Shown in pieces: positions 17,565-25,985 of a stretch of 36,199 bases of DNA. The translations under genes and the position numbers were made by a program. Under the pieces are notes generated by a model that was not told the DNA's origin, made no database searches, and saw only the letters and a list, made by a program, of their open reading frames with translations. Positions within the stretch are counted from its first letter, which is position 1, and the number at the start of each line of letters is the position of its first letter. Origin of the DNA: Hyphomicrobium sp. (GTDB taxonomy: Bacteria > Pseudomonadota > Alphaproteobacteria > Rhizobiales > Hyphomicrobiaceae); contig JALHQM010000009.1 in the NCBI GenBank assembly GCA_022841965.1, positions 1 to 36,199 of the forward strand, written 5' to 3'.

Positions 17565-18776
17565 ATGATTGCGGGCACTTGGCGACGGGGTCGGGAACTC
17601 ATTTCCGCATTGGTTTTGGCTTTGTCGGTGTTCGCGATTACGCCGGCCTTGGCTTCGCCTGAGGGTGAATTTGCAGCGGGGCTCTCCAGTTCGGAGCGGC
17701 GGACTTTCGAGACCTTTATTTCCGCGCGGCGCTTCTACAACCTGACGCTCGATGAGTTTTGGGGCGAGGTGAACGACAAGCGCGCGTCACGCCGCCGGAA
17801 GCGGGCAGCGGATCAGGCGATCACCGCCAAGGATTACGCAAAGGGTTTTCCGCCTGAGTATTCAGGGCCGCAGCTGGCGGCCGATCTTGCCAAGCGTTGG
17901 ACGAAATTCCAGGCGGCGCAGGCGGAGAAAAAGCCGCCACCGGAGCCGCGTCCGGGTGTTGCGGACTTTTTGGGGCATGCGCGGGAGCAATTTGGGTTTG
18001 TGCCCGAACGGATCCCTGAGCGCGAGTTCAAGCGGCGGTATGCGCGCGAGGCGCTGCGGGTGGGACTGACCAAGGAGCAAGTCGTGCGCGTCTATGCGCT
18101 GGAGACGAGTGGGCTTGGTACGGCGGATATGGTTGCTGGCATTCATCCCATCACGAAAAAGGGCACGCCGATTTCGACGGCGATCGGGTATGCGCAGTTG
18201 CTGTCAGCAAATTCGACCAGCGAACTCGTCAAGCATGGGCCGGAGTTTATTGCGCGGTTGAAGCGGATGGCGGAGGGTGCGCGGACGGCGGAGGCGCAGA
18301 AAAAGTATCAGCGCAAAGCGCAGATCTTGACGCGTATGCTGGCGGTTTCGAAGTCGGTGCCGAATGAGTGGAGCCGGCATCAGGCACTGGGCCGGACGGC
18401 GAAGGGCTACGGCATCCATGCGATCAACATCGACGGTGATATCGGGCCGTGGTTGCAGGTTTTGAAGCTTCTCGGCCTCAAGGAATTGGCGGACAAGAAG
18501 GGCAAGCCACGGCTGACAGGGGCAGAAATCGAGCTCATGAATTTGGCGGGGCCTGGGACGGGCCTTGAGATGATGACGCCAGCTGGGCGGGCGGCAACGA
18601 CGCCGAATTTTTTTGAACGCGGGGCTTACGGGCGCAACACGATTGTGCGCGGTAAGACGGGAGCGGAATTGTTGAAGGCGCTCGATGAGCGGATGGATAC
18701 GAACGTCAAGAATGAGGGTGCAGTTCTTTTCGAGCAGGTGTTTGATGAGGTCGCAGCCGAGATGGCGCGGCAATAA
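17565..18776 (+). CDS. Exported protein, possibly a lytic transglycosylase-like enzyme
   Basis: 403 aa. Signal peptide MIAGTWRRGRELISALVLALSVFAITPALA. The mature protein begins with a helical, basic segment (ERRTFETFISARRFYNLTLDEFWGEVNDKRASRRRKR). A segment near residues 180-220 reads VYALETSGLGTADMVAGIHP...ISTAIGYAQLLSANS, which resembles the E-(S/T)-G...GYAQLL pattern of SLT-type lysozyme-fold enzymes, with Glu in LETSG as the possible acid. Support is only motif-level; otherwise it is an unknown exported protein. The ATG at 17565 follows AAGGG by 5 bases; the in-frame GTG at 17553 would lack a ribosome site. Divergent from nudL. No membrane helix other than the signal. Confidence 0.8.
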   Translation: MIAGTWRRGRELISALVLALSVFAITPALASPEGEFAAGLSSSERRTFETFISARRFYNLTLDEFWGEVNDKRASRRRKRAADQAITAKDYAKGFPPEYSGPQLAADLAKRWTKFQAAQAEKKPPPEPRPGVADFLGHAREQFGFVPERIPEREFKRRYAREALRVGLTKEQVVRVYALETSGLGTADMVAGIHPITKKGTPISTAIGYAQLLSANSTSELVKHGPEFIARLKRMAEGARTAEAQKKYQRKAQILTRMLAVSKSVPNEWSRHQALGRTAKGYGIHAINIDGDIGPWLQVLKLLGLKELADKKGKPRLTGAEIELMNLAGPGTGLEMMTPAGRAATTPNFFERGAYGRNTIVRGKTGAELLKALDERMDTNVKNEGAVLFEQVFDEVAAEMARQ

Positions 18777-18810
18777 AAAACGCCGGTGGGCTGATCCAGG
18801 CCACCGGCGT
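18776..18810 (-). terminator. Intrinsic terminator for the small Cys-rich gene
   Basis: Read on the minus strand: CGCCGGTGG, an 11-base loop, CCACCGGCG, then TTTTTTATTG. It abuts the stop of the convergent plus-strand gene, for which the hairpin lacks a T-run. Confidence 0.8.
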
Positions 18811-18856
18811 CACTGCGGGAAATTGTGCAGTGCTGGCAAAAGATACGCCAGTCCGC

Positions 18857-18893
18857 CGTTAGAGTTGTTGCAAAAGAATATTGCACTCTAACG
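18857..18893. repeat. Inverted repeat downstream of the small Cys-rich gene
   Basis: CGTTAGAGT (18857-18865) and ACTCTAACG (18885-18893) are perfect 9-bp complements; inside them GCAA and TTGC can also pair. It lies 12 bases beyond the stop of the minus-strand gene and before its terminator. There is no T-run, so it may be an mRNA 3'-end structure or a protein site. Confidence 0.5.
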
Positions 18894-18905
18894 ACGAGGC
18901 GGGGG

Positions 18906-19211
18906 TCAGGGGCAGTACCAGACGGGACCTACCTTGAAGCAACCACGGTTGCCGTAGCCCGGAGGCAGCGCGTTGTATCGTTTTCCACATGCAACGGGGC
19001 GGCAGTTCGGTCCGACGTGACGGTGGCGTGCGACCACGCCCCAGCGGGGGACGTAAGCGCGCGCGCAGGCCCGGTGACAGCCGTGGACATGAACGACTAG
19101 GTCCCCGGCGAGGGCCGCTTTGGGCGCGGGGGTGATCGGGGCTGCGGATGCTGCGTGCGGAATTAAGCACAGCGTCAGCACGGTCAGTGCGGTGCGTAAG
19201 AATTGGATCAT
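18906..19211 (-). CDS. Small Cys-rich exported protein, unknown family
   Basis: 101 aa. Signal peptide MIQFLRTALTVLTLCLIPHAASAAP, then a mature part of about 77 residues with five or more cysteines: VHGCHRACARAYVPRW, GPNCRPVACGKRY, and the end GNRGCFKVGPVWYCP. It is rich in His and Arg and has no membrane helix. The pattern suggests a disulphide-stabilised periplasmic or secreted peptide. The ATG at 19211 is preceded by GGAGGAAAAA, an excellent ribosome site; the longer frame to 19301 has none. I do not recognise a family beyond a similarity in style to small exported proteins common in Hyphomicrobiales. Followed by an inverted repeat and a terminator, so it is its own transcription unit. Confidence 0.78.
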   Translation of the reverse strand: MIQFLRTALTVLTLCLIPHAASAAPITPAPKAALAGDLVVHVHGCHRACARAYVPRWGVVARHRHVGPNCRPVACGKRYNALPPGYGNRGCFKVGPVWYCP

Positions 19212-19347
19212 TTTTTCCTCCGTTGCGCGTTGGGGGCCAAGTGTAGCTCTGGGGCAGGGAATGTGAAGCGCCTCGGGGATCGTGCTTATGCGACAGATCA
19301 AATCTGTGCTGAAAGACGGGGCGCTGCGTTGCTCCGAATGCCGCCCT

Positions 19348-20268
19348 TTACGGCCACTTCACGACGGGGGGCATGGAGGAGAGAATGCTCTCGACGTTGC
19401 CGCCGGTTTTGAGGCCGAACATGGTGCCGCGGTCGTAGAGGAGATTGTATTCGACGTAGCGGCCACGGCGGATCAGCTGTTCCTCGCGGTCGGCTTCGGT
19501 CCAGGGTGTCGTCCAGTTGCCGCGTACGAGCATGGGATAGACGCTGCGGAAGGCGCGGCCGACGTCTTGGGTAAACGCGAGCGCGGCGTCGAAGCTGCCG
19601 TCTTCCTCTGATGGCGTGAGGTAATCATAGAAGATGCCGCCGATGCCGCGCATTTCCTTGCGGTGGGGCAGATAGAAATATTCGTCGCACCATTCCTTGT
19701 AGCGCTTGTAGTCGGCGATCTTGTGGGCTGTGCAGGCCTGATACATGGCGGCGTGGAAGGCCAGTGTGTCGGCGTCCATCTGGGTGCGGCGGCGATCGAG
19801 CACGGGGGTGAGATCGGCGCCGCCGCCGAACCACCACTTGGACGTGACCACCATGCGGGTGTTCATGTGAACGGCAGGGACATGCGGATTGTGCATGTGG
19901 GCGATGAGCGAGATGCCTGACGCCCAGAAGCGCGGATCGTCTTCGGCGCCGGGGATCTGTTTGCGGAACTCGGGCGCAAACTCGCCGTGAACGGTGGAGG
20001 TGTGGACGCCGACTTTTTCGAAGACGCGGCCGTGCATAATGGACATGACCCCGCCGCCGAGATCGGCTGAGGGATCCGTGCCGGTGTGTTCGGCGCGGTT
20101 CCAGGGGGTGCGCACAAAGCGGCCGGGCGTCTGGTCTGACGTGGGGGTGCCGGCGGGCAGATCATCCTCGAGTTTTTCGAAGGCTGCGCAGATGTCGTCG
20201 CGTAAGGTTTCGAACCAGGCGCGGGCCTTGGACTTGCGTTCGGGGAGGAGATCGGTTTTGGCATCCAT
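19348..20268 (-). CDS. hemF: Oxygen-dependent coproporphyrinogen III oxidase
   Basis: 306 aa, standard length. Aerobic haem and chlorophyll pathway step: oxidative decarboxylation of two propionates of coproporphyrinogen III to give protoporphyrinogen IX. Highly conserved segments are present: [94 protein letters not shown], and the C-terminal [31 protein letters not shown]. The ATG at 20268 is chosen because homologues start near [12 protein letters not shown]; the frame runs on for 91 codons upstream but there it overlaps the divergent ABC transporter start. Cytosolic homodimer. No Fnr-type box (TTGAT-N4-ATCAA) was seen in the 194 bases upstream. Confidence 0.95.
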   Translation of the reverse strand: MDAKTDLLPERKSKARAWFETLRDDICAAFEKLEDDLPAGTPTSDQTPGRFVRTPWNRAEHTGTDPSADLGGGVMSIMHGRVFEKVGVHTSTVHGEFAPEFRKQIPGAEDDPRFWASGISLIAHMHNPHVPAVHMNTRMVVTSKWWFGGGADLTPVLDRRRTQMDADTLAFHAAMYQACTAHKIADYKRYKEWCDEYFYLPHRKEMRGIGGIFYDYLTPSEEDGSFDAALAFTQDVGRAFRSVYPMLVRGNWTTPWTEADREEQLIRRGRYVEYNLLYDRGTMFGLKTGGNVESILSSMPPVVKWP

Positions 20269-20462
20269 CGGGACCGGTCTTTCGTAACAGTGTGGCGTTT
20301 GAGCTCGTTCGCGCCACGGTTCTGGCACGACCTTGCCCCAGCCGATAGTGTATTCCGGGCCTGCCGTGAAGGGCCTCAACGCCCTCACCGTGAACGGTTT
20401 TGCCGCCCGGACGTTAACATCCACTCCCGCCACACTGCGCAGCATTGGAAAGCGACCCCCTC

Positions 20463-22337
20463 GTGTCCCGGCTCTTTGAACGTTTTGAAAAACATATTGA
20501 TCCGTTCGCCGGGAACGGGACGGAGCGCCCGCCGGGGACACTGGCTGCGTTCTATTGGCACTTCGTTGGTCAGAAATGGCCGGTGTTCGCGCTGCTGCTC
20601 TTTATGGGTTTTTGCGCGGGCGTGCTCGAGGCCTCGCTCTTCGCCTTCGTTGGTTCGCTGGTGGACCGGATGCGGGAGGCGACGGCGCCTGAGACGTTTA
20701 TCGCCGATAACGGGCAGCTTCTTTTGTTTATGGCCTTCGTGGCGGCGGTGCTGCGGCCGGCGGTTTCGTTTGTCCACGATCTTGTCAAACATCAGATGAT
20801 CGGTGGGTCGTTTACGACGCTGATCCGGTGGCAATCACATGCCTACGTGTTGCGGCAGAGCCTGGGGTTCTTTCAGAATGATTTTGCGGGCCGCGTTGCC
20901 AATAAGGTGATGCAGGCGGGGCCGGCCGTGCGCGAGAGCGTCGTGCAGGCGATCGACGCGGTCTGGTTCGTGGCGGTTTATTGGCTGACGGCGCTGGTCT
21001 TGTTCGCGCAGGCCGATGTGTGGTTGGTCGGGCCACTGGTGATTTGGTTTGCGGCCTATGTGCTCGTGCTGCGCTATTTCATTCCGCGGTTGAAAGCGCG
21101 GGCGATCGAGACCAGCGAGGCGCGCTCTATGCTGACGGGCCGCATTGTGGATAGCTATACAAATATTCTGACGGTGAAGCTCTTTGCGCATACCGAGCGC
21201 GAGGATGCCTATGCCAAGTCGGCGATGCAGGAGCAGCTCGACAAGCTGCAGGTACAGTTGCGGCTGACGACGCTGATGGAGACCTCGCTGTTTGCGCTGA
21301 ATGGGCTCTTGCTCGTCGGTATGTCGGCGCTTGCGATTTCGCTGTGGAGCACACAAGCGGTGACGATCGGCGCCATCGCGCTGGTGATGGGGCTGACGAT
21401 CCGGATCGTGAACATGTCCGGCTGGGTGATGTGGACGGTGGCCGGGATCTTCGAGAATCTCGGCATTGCGTATGAGAGCATGGAGACGATCTCGCGGCCA
21501 TGGACGGTGCTCGATCAGCCAGAGGCAACGGTGCTGTCGGTGCCGAAGGGCGAGATTGTGTTTGAGGATGTGACGTTCCGGTATGGCCGGGTGAAATCGT
21601 TCGGGGACGTGCGGCGCGGCGGCGTCATCGATGGGCTGTCGCTGAGGATCGCGCCGGGGGAAAAGGTGGGCCTCGTCGGGCGATCGGGGGCGGGCAAGTC
21701 GACGCTCGTCAGCTTGCTGATGCGGTTTTATGATCTGGAGAGCGGGCGTGTTCTGATCGATGGGCAGGATATCGCCGAGGCAACTCAGGAGAGCCTTAGG
21801 TCACAGATCGGGCTTGTGACGCAGGATACGTCGCTGCTGCATCGCTCCGTGCTCGACAATATTCTTTATGGGCGGCCTGAAGCGGGGCTGGAGGCGGCGA
21901 AGCTTGCGGCCAAGCGCGCGCATGCCGACCCCTTCATTCCGGATTTGGAGGATCTTGCAGGGCGTCGTGGGCTTTTGGCGCATGTGGGCGAGCGGGGCGT
22001 GAAATTGTCCGGCGGACAGCGGCAGCGGATCGCGATTGCGCGGGTTCTATTGAAGAATGCGCCGATCCTTATCCTCGATGAGGCGACGAGTGCGCTGGAT
22101 AGTGAGGTGGAAGCGGCAATCCAGGAGAGCCTGCGCGATTTGATGACGGATAAGACGGTGATCGCCATTGCGCACCGGTTGTCGACAATCGCTGCGATGG
22201 ATCGGCTCGTGATCATGGATCAGGGGCAGATTGTCGAAGACGGCACGCACGCGGAGCTTTTGCGGCGTGGTGGGCTTTATTCCGATTTGTGGAAACGGCA
22301 GTCGGGTGGATTTCTGGGTCAGGAAGCGGCGGAGTAG
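20463..22337 (+). CDS. ABC exporter, fused membrane and ATPase domains (first of a tandem pair)
   Basis: 624 aa half-transporter, probably a homodimer or a heterodimer with the next gene. The membrane domain has about six helices (for example [29 protein letters not shown]), and the ATPase domain has Walker [11 protein letters not shown]-loop [19 protein letters not shown], signature LSGGQRQR, Walker [15 protein letters not shown] and H-loop IAHRLST. Start: GTG at 20463 has GGAAAG 10 bases upstream and gives [15 protein letters not shown], which lines up with the start of the paralogue (MFSFFEKLIDPY); a TTG at 20445 is in frame but lacks a ribosome site. Residues 380-400 carry an extra [17 protein letters not shown] segment compared with the paralogue. 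Export substrate unknown; lipid A or multidrug-type relatives exist. Confidence 0.93.
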   Translation: MSRLFERFEKHIDPFAGNGTERPPGTLAAFYWHFVGQKWPVFALLLFMGFCAGVLEASLFAFVGSLVDRMREATAPETFIADNGQLLLFMAFVAAVLRPAVSFVHDLVKHQMIGGSFTTLIRWQSHAYVLRQSLGFFQNDFAGRVANKVMQAGPAVRESVVQAIDAVWFVAVYWLTALVLFAQADVWLVGPLVIWFAAYVLVLRYFIPRLKARAIETSEARSMLTGRIVDSYTNILTVKLFAHTEREDAYAKSAMQEQLDKLQVQLRLTTLMETSLFALNGLLLVGMSALAISLWSTQAVTIGAIALVMGLTIRIVNMSGWVMWTVAGIFENLGIAYESMETISRPWTVLDQPEATVLSVPKGEIVFEDVTFRYGRVKSFGDVRRGGVIDGLSLRIAPGEKVGLVGRSGAGKSTLVSLLMRFYDLESGRVLIDGQDIAEATQESLRSQIGLVTQDTSLLHRSVLDNILYGRPEAGLEAAKLAAKRAHADPFIPDLEDLAGRRGLLAHVGERGVKLSGGQRQRIAIARVLLKNAPILILDEATSALDSEVEAAIQESLRDLMTDKTVIAIAHRLSTIAAMDRLVIMDQGQIVEDGTHAELLRRGGLYSDLWKRQSGGFLGQEAAE

Positions 22338-22420
22338 GCTGTCTCGGCTCCACAATGTTTGCTGCCTAGGTTAGACCAAGCAGCTGTCCCTCATGGGTCT
22401 GTTGCTGCCCCTCACCCTAA

Positions 22421-22446
22421 CCCTCTCCCCGCGCGCGGGGAGAGGG
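22421..22446. repeat. Perfect 26-bp palindrome overlapping the ribosome site of the second ABC gene
   Basis: CCCTCTCCCCGCG (22421-22433) is followed directly by its complement CGCGGGGAGAGGG (22434-22446), preceded by CTCACCCTAAC. This resembles a widespread dispersed repeat that begins CCCTCACCCTAACCCTCTCC (recalled). Its right arm supplies the GAGAGGGG used as Shine-Dalgarno by the ATG at 22462, so folding would hide the site. Confidence 0.8.
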
Positions 22447-22461
22447 GATAAGAGCTCATCC

Positions 22462-24294
22462 ATGTTTTCGTTTTTTGAGAAGCTGATTGATCCATACCGC
22501 GCGGTGCCGTTGGCGCCGCCGCCGCCGGGGCTCGCGGCGTTTTTCTGGCACTACGTAAAGCCGGTGTGGCCGATTGTGCTGGGGATTTCGCTTTTGACGG
22601 CCGCGATTGCGGCGTTGGAGATCGTCATGCTCGACTATGTCGGGCGGTTCGTCGATTTGATGTCGACGTCGGACCGGGCGACGTTCTTTGAGGTGCATGG
22701 GGGCGAGGTGTGGCGCATGGCGCTCTTGGCGCTTGTCGTGCTGCCCATCCTGGCGGTGGCCTGGGAGTTCATCTTCCACCAGTCGTTCGCCGGCAATTTC
22801 CCGATGATGATCCGCTGGCAGGGACACCGATATCTGCTCCGGCAGTCGCTGTCGTTCTATCAGGATGACTTCGCGGGGCGGATTGCCAATACGCTCATGC
22901 AGACGGCTCTCGCCGTGCGCGACAGCGTGGAGCGGGTGATTAACACGATTGTCTACGCGGTCGTTTATGCGGCGAGCGCCATGGTGGTGCTGGTGGCGGC
23001 GGACTGGCGGCTGGCCATTCCGCTGATGGTGTGGATCGCGGCGTACATCATAGCGGGGACGTATTTCATGCCGCGCTTGGCGCGGTTGTCGGAGCGCCAA
23101 GCGGAGGCGCGCTCGGTGATGACGGGGCGCGTGATTGATAGTTATACCAACATCACGTCGGTGAAACTTTTCGCGCATACGGCGGCGGAGGATGCCTATG
23201 CGAAGGAGAGTATGGCGGGGTTCATGGCGACGGTTCACGAGCAGATGCGTTTGGTGACGCAGATGAATGTGAGCTTGCGGCTGCTTAACTACGGGCTCAT
23301 GGCCGTGACGCTGATCGTGTCGATATTTCTGTGGCGGGCTGATCTCGTGACGGTGGGTGCGATCGCGGTGGCGACGAGCTTGGCCATGCGCCTCGATGCG
23401 CTGTCGGATTGGGTGCTGTGGCAGGTGGCGGGGTTGTTTGAGAGCATGGGCGTTGTGCGCGACGGGGCAAACACGCTGTCGAGGCCGCTCGGGATCGTGG
23501 ATCAGCCGGGCGCGCCGGCGCTCGCCGTGCGGGATGGCGAAATCGTCTTTGACCGGGTGACGTTTCATTACGGCAAAGGGCGCGGGGTCATTCAGGATCT
23601 CTGCCTGCGAATTGCGCCGGGAGAAAAGGTCGGGATCGTCGGGCGGTCGGGGGCTGGAAAGTCGACGCTGGTCAATCTGCTGCTCAGGTTTTTCGAGCCA
23701 GAAGCCGGGCGCGTGATGATCGATGGGCAAGATATTCGCGACGTGACGCAGGAAAGTCTGCGGCAGGCGATCGGGGTGGTGACGCAGGATACGGCGCTGC
23801 TGCACCGGTCGGTGGGGGATAATCTTCTCTATGGACGGCCGGATGCGAGCGCGGAGGAGGTGGCGCGCGCGATGCGGCAGGCGTCGGCGGATCAGTTCAT
23901 CGCGGGGCTCAACGACGGGCGCGGGCGGGCGGGGTTGGCGGCGATGGTGGGCGAGCGGGGCGTGAAGTTGTCCGGCGGGCAGCGGCAGCGGATTGCGATT
24001 GCGCGCGTGCTTTTGAAGAATGCGCCGATCCTGGTGTTGGACGAAGCGACGAGCGCGCTCGACAGCGAGGTCGAGGCGGCAATCCAGGAGAGCCTCAACG
24101 ATTTGATGGCGGGCAAGACAGTGATCGCGATCGCGCACCGGTTGTCGACGATTGCTGCGATGGACCGGCTCGTCATCATGGATCAGGGGCGGATCGTGGA
24201 GGAGGGGAGCCACGCGGAGTTGATTGCACAGGGCGGACTGTATGCGAGCCTGTGGAAGCGGCAGTCGGGCGGGTTTCTGGCGGAGGCGGAGTAG
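22462..24294 (+). CDS. ABC exporter, fused membrane and ATPase domains (second of a tandem pair)
   Basis: 610 aa, paralogue of the preceding gene along its entire length. The two ATPase domains are nearly the same over long stretches, including [70 protein letters not shown] and [10 protein letters not shown]. The membrane domain (FFEKLIDPYRAVPLAPPPPGLAAFFWHYVKPVWPIVLGISLL) has about six helices. Walker [10 protein letters not shown], signature LSGGQRQR, Walker [15 protein letters not shown]. The ATG at 22462 has GAGGGGATAAG upstream, partly in the arm of a palindrome. The frame upstream to 22393 reads through the repeat and is not expected to be translated. Likely a partner of the preceding exporter half, or a recent duplicate. 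Confidence 0.93.
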   Translation: MFSFFEKLIDPYRAVPLAPPPPGLAAFFWHYVKPVWPIVLGISLLTAAIAALEIVMLDYVGRFVDLMSTSDRATFFEVHGGEVWRMALLALVVLPILAVAWEFIFHQSFAGNFPMMIRWQGHRYLLRQSLSFYQDDFAGRIANTLMQTALAVRDSVERVINTIVYAVVYAASAMVVLVAADWRLAIPLMVWIAAYIIAGTYFMPRLARLSERQAEARSVMTGRVIDSYTNITSVKLFAHTAAEDAYAKESMAGFMATVHEQMRLVTQMNVSLRLLNYGLMAVTLIVSIFLWRADLVTVGAIAVATSLAMRLDALSDWVLWQVAGLFESMGVVRDGANTLSRPLGIVDQPGAPALAVRDGEIVFDRVTFHYGKGRGVIQDLCLRIAPGEKVGIVGRSGAGKSTLVNLLLRFFEPEAGRVMIDGQDIRDVTQESLRQAIGVVTQDTALLHRSVGDNLLYGRPDASAEEVARAMRQASADQFIAGLNDGRGRAGLAAMVGERGVKLSGGQRQRIAIARVLLKNAPILVLDEATSALDSEVEAAIQESLNDLMAGKTVIAIAHRLSTIAAMDRLVIMDQGRIVEEGSHAELIAQGGLYASLWKRQSGGFLAEAE

Positions 24295-24419
24295 CGGGCG
24301 GGCCGGTGGGGTGGGCTGTCGCACTTGTCGTGGATCAATGACATGGCAGGGCATCGAGGCAACGTTTGATGCAACACCGGTCGCACACGGACGTGCGCAG
24401 CGCTGCAACGGAGATCACG

Positions 24420-24632
24420 ATGGCCAAACTCGCAACCGTCATGTGGATCGTCATTGGAATTGTTTTTGCCGGTGGGTTCGGACTGGTCGTGCTGGCGACA
24501 CCGGCGCTCTCGAATGAGGCGGCTGAATTGCTGCCGTGGGCGGCGCTGGCCGGCTTTATTGTCGCGATCCCGGCCTCGATTTTTGTGGCCCGCCGGATCC
24601 TGGCCGAAAGCGGCAACCGGCAAGACTTATAG
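24420..24632 (+). CDS. Small two-helix membrane protein
   Basis: 70 aa. Two hydrophobic helices, MAKLATVMWIVIGIVFAGGFGLVVLATP (about 2-28) and LLPWAALAGFIVAIPASIFVARRIL (about 36-60), joined by a polar turn SNEAAE; the tail ESGNRQDL is polar. The ATG at 24420 has GGAG 8 bases upstream. Proteins of this size and pattern are common in alphaproteobacteria and are often mislabelled; their function is not known. Its stop lies inside the convergent trmL 3' end: the two stop codons overlap by six bases (24627-24632). Confidence 0.72.
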   Translation: MAKLATVMWIVIGIVFAGGFGLVVLATPALSNEAAELLPWAALAGFIVAIPASIFVARRILAESGNRQDL

Positions 24633-25091
24633 GTGCGGGTAGCCGCCGGTTTGACGCAGCGCCTCGCCGAGAACCATGGCGGCGGCTACGGCCACGTTGA
24701 GGGATCGGAGTGGAGGGCGCAGGGGTATTGCGACAGCGGCGTCGCAGGCGTCGCGGACGGCATCAGGGACGCCAGCGCTTTCGCGGCCTAAAAGCAGAGT
24801 GTCAGACTCGGAAAAAGTGAAGGCGGGTAGGGTTGCCGCCGCCTTGGACGATAACAGGACGAGGCGGCCGGCGCGCTCTTGGTTGCGGGTGGCCATAAAA
24901 CGCTCCCAAGACAGATGACGCGTCAGGTCGACATGGGCGATGTAATCGAGGCCAGAGCGGCGGAGATTGCGGTCGGACATGTCGAAGCCGGCGGGGCCGA
25001 TGACGTCGACGGGCACGGCGAGGCAAGCGGCGAGGCGGAGGATGGTGCCGGTGTTCTGAGGAATGTCGGGCTGGTAGAGGGCGAGGCGCAT
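24627..25091 (-). CDS. trmL: tRNA (cytidine/uridine-34-2'-O)-methyltransferase
   Basis: 154 aa, the compact SPOUT enzyme that methylates the wobble-base ribose in tRNA-Leu with S-adenosylmethionine. It begins MRLALYQPDIPQNTGTILRLAACLAVPVDVIGPAGF, the classical N-terminal motif with NTG for RNA binding. The cofactor knot comprises LLLGRESAGVP (motif 2) and RSLNVAVAAAMVLGEALRQ (motif 3). No extra RNA-binding domain is present, as usual for TrmL. The ATG at 25091 has no strong ribosome site. It is divergent from petA and convergent with the preceding small gene, a trmL-petABC arrangement seen in many Hyphomicrobiales (recalled). Confidence 0.94.
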   Translation of the reverse strand: MRLALYQPDIPQNTGTILRLAACLAVPVDVIGPAGFDMSDRNLRRSGLDYIAHVDLTRHLSWERFMATRNQERAGRLVLLSSKAAATLPAFTFSESDTLLLGRESAGVPDAVRDACDAAVAIPLRPPLRSLNVAVAAAMVLGEALRQTGGYPHL

Positions 25092-25397
25092 GGGGGATGA
25101 CCGCGGGTGAAGCGTGGTGCCAGACGGGCTCGGCAAGAAGATCGCCGCCGGTATTCAGCATCGTTGACCAGTGGGGTCTGAATGGTCCATGAGGCAGTCC
25201 TCAGACAGGTGCGGCCAAACGATGCAAGACTTCAGGACGCGAACCGCGAGCCCTGACATAGCAGTATAAGGGGCACCGGTTTATCTACCTTTACAGCACC
25301 GATTCGCTGGCGGCGAACATTCGGTTGAGTACAGTCGGCGCCGAGCATGGGGTGGGTCACTGAGACTGTGACCACCTGAACATATCTGGAGGACCAA
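25092..25397. other. Divergent control region of trmL and petABC, with an inverted repeat
   Basis: 306 bases without a gene. A hairpin GGTGgGTCAC (25351-25360), loop TGAGACT, GTGACCACC (25368-25376) with one bulged base lies 15 bases ahead of the petA Shine-Dalgarno. I see no convincing sigma-70 hexamers; TATAAG at 25265 is a lone -10-like match. No recognisable Irr, Fnr or RirA motif was found by eye. Confidence 0.35.
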
Positions 25398-25973
25398 GTG
25401 GCTTCGTCAGCAGAAGAAGAGCCCAACCGCCGAGACTTCATTGTCATCGCGGGTTCCGCGTTTGCGGCCGTGGGTGGTGCCATCACGCTCTGGCCGTTTA
25501 TCGCGCAGATGAACCCCGACTCGAGCGCGCAGGCGCTGGCGTCGGTCGAACTCGATCTGGCGCCGGTTAAGGAAGGTCAGGCCATCACCGCGATGTGGCG
25601 CGGCAAGCCGATTTTTATCCGCAACCGCACACAAGCGGAGATTGAAGCGGCCAAGGCTGTCGATCTGGCGGCACTGCCAGATAACTCGGCGCGCAACATG
25701 GCGCTGCCTGAAGGTGATCCGGCATCGGATGCCAACCGCACCAAGGCGGGGCATGAGAACTTTCTCATCACGATCGGTATCTGCACACACTTGGGCTGTA
25801 TCCCGAAGGGACAGGCCATCGGTGACAGCAAGGGTGATTTCGGCGGCTGGTTCTGCCCCTGCCACGGTTCACATTACGACACGGCGGGACGCATCCGGAA
25901 GGGCCCTGCGCCGCGTAACTTAGAAGTTCCGCCGTACGATTTCGTCGGCGATGCCAAAATCAAGATCGGCTAA
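25398..25973 (+). CDS. petA: Rieske iron-sulfur subunit of cytochrome bc1
   Basis: 191 aa. Takes electrons from ubiquinol in the bc1 complex and passes them to cytochrome c1. The N-terminus has RRDFIVIAGSAFAAVGGAITLWPFI, a Tat-like uncleaved anchor with twin Arg (11-12). The cluster-binding boxes are CTHLGC (Cys129, His131) and CPCHGSHYD (Cys153, His156); Cys134 and Cys155 should form the stabilising disulphide. The end is GPAPRNLEVPPYDFVGDAKIKIG. The start is GTG at 25398, supported by GGAGG 8 bases upstream. It is first in the operon; cytochrome b begins 12 bases after the stop. The 40-residue insertion before the CTHLGC box is normal for alphaproteobacterial Rieske proteins. Confidence 0.97.
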   Translation: MASSAEEEPNRRDFIVIAGSAFAAVGGAITLWPFIAQMNPDSSAQALASVELDLAPVKEGQAITAMWRGKPIFIRNRTQAEIEAAKAVDLAALPDNSARNMALPEGDPASDANRTKAGHENFLITIGICTHLGCIPKGQAIGDSKGDFGGWFCPCHGSHYDTAGRIRKGPAPRNLEVPPYDFVGDAKIKIG

Positions 25974-25985
25974 GGGAGCACCAGC

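Noticed and set aside
22456..24408. 650-aa minus-strand open frame
   Set aside because: Antisense to the second ABC exporter; composition dominated by Arg, His and Pro; no ribosome site or domain.
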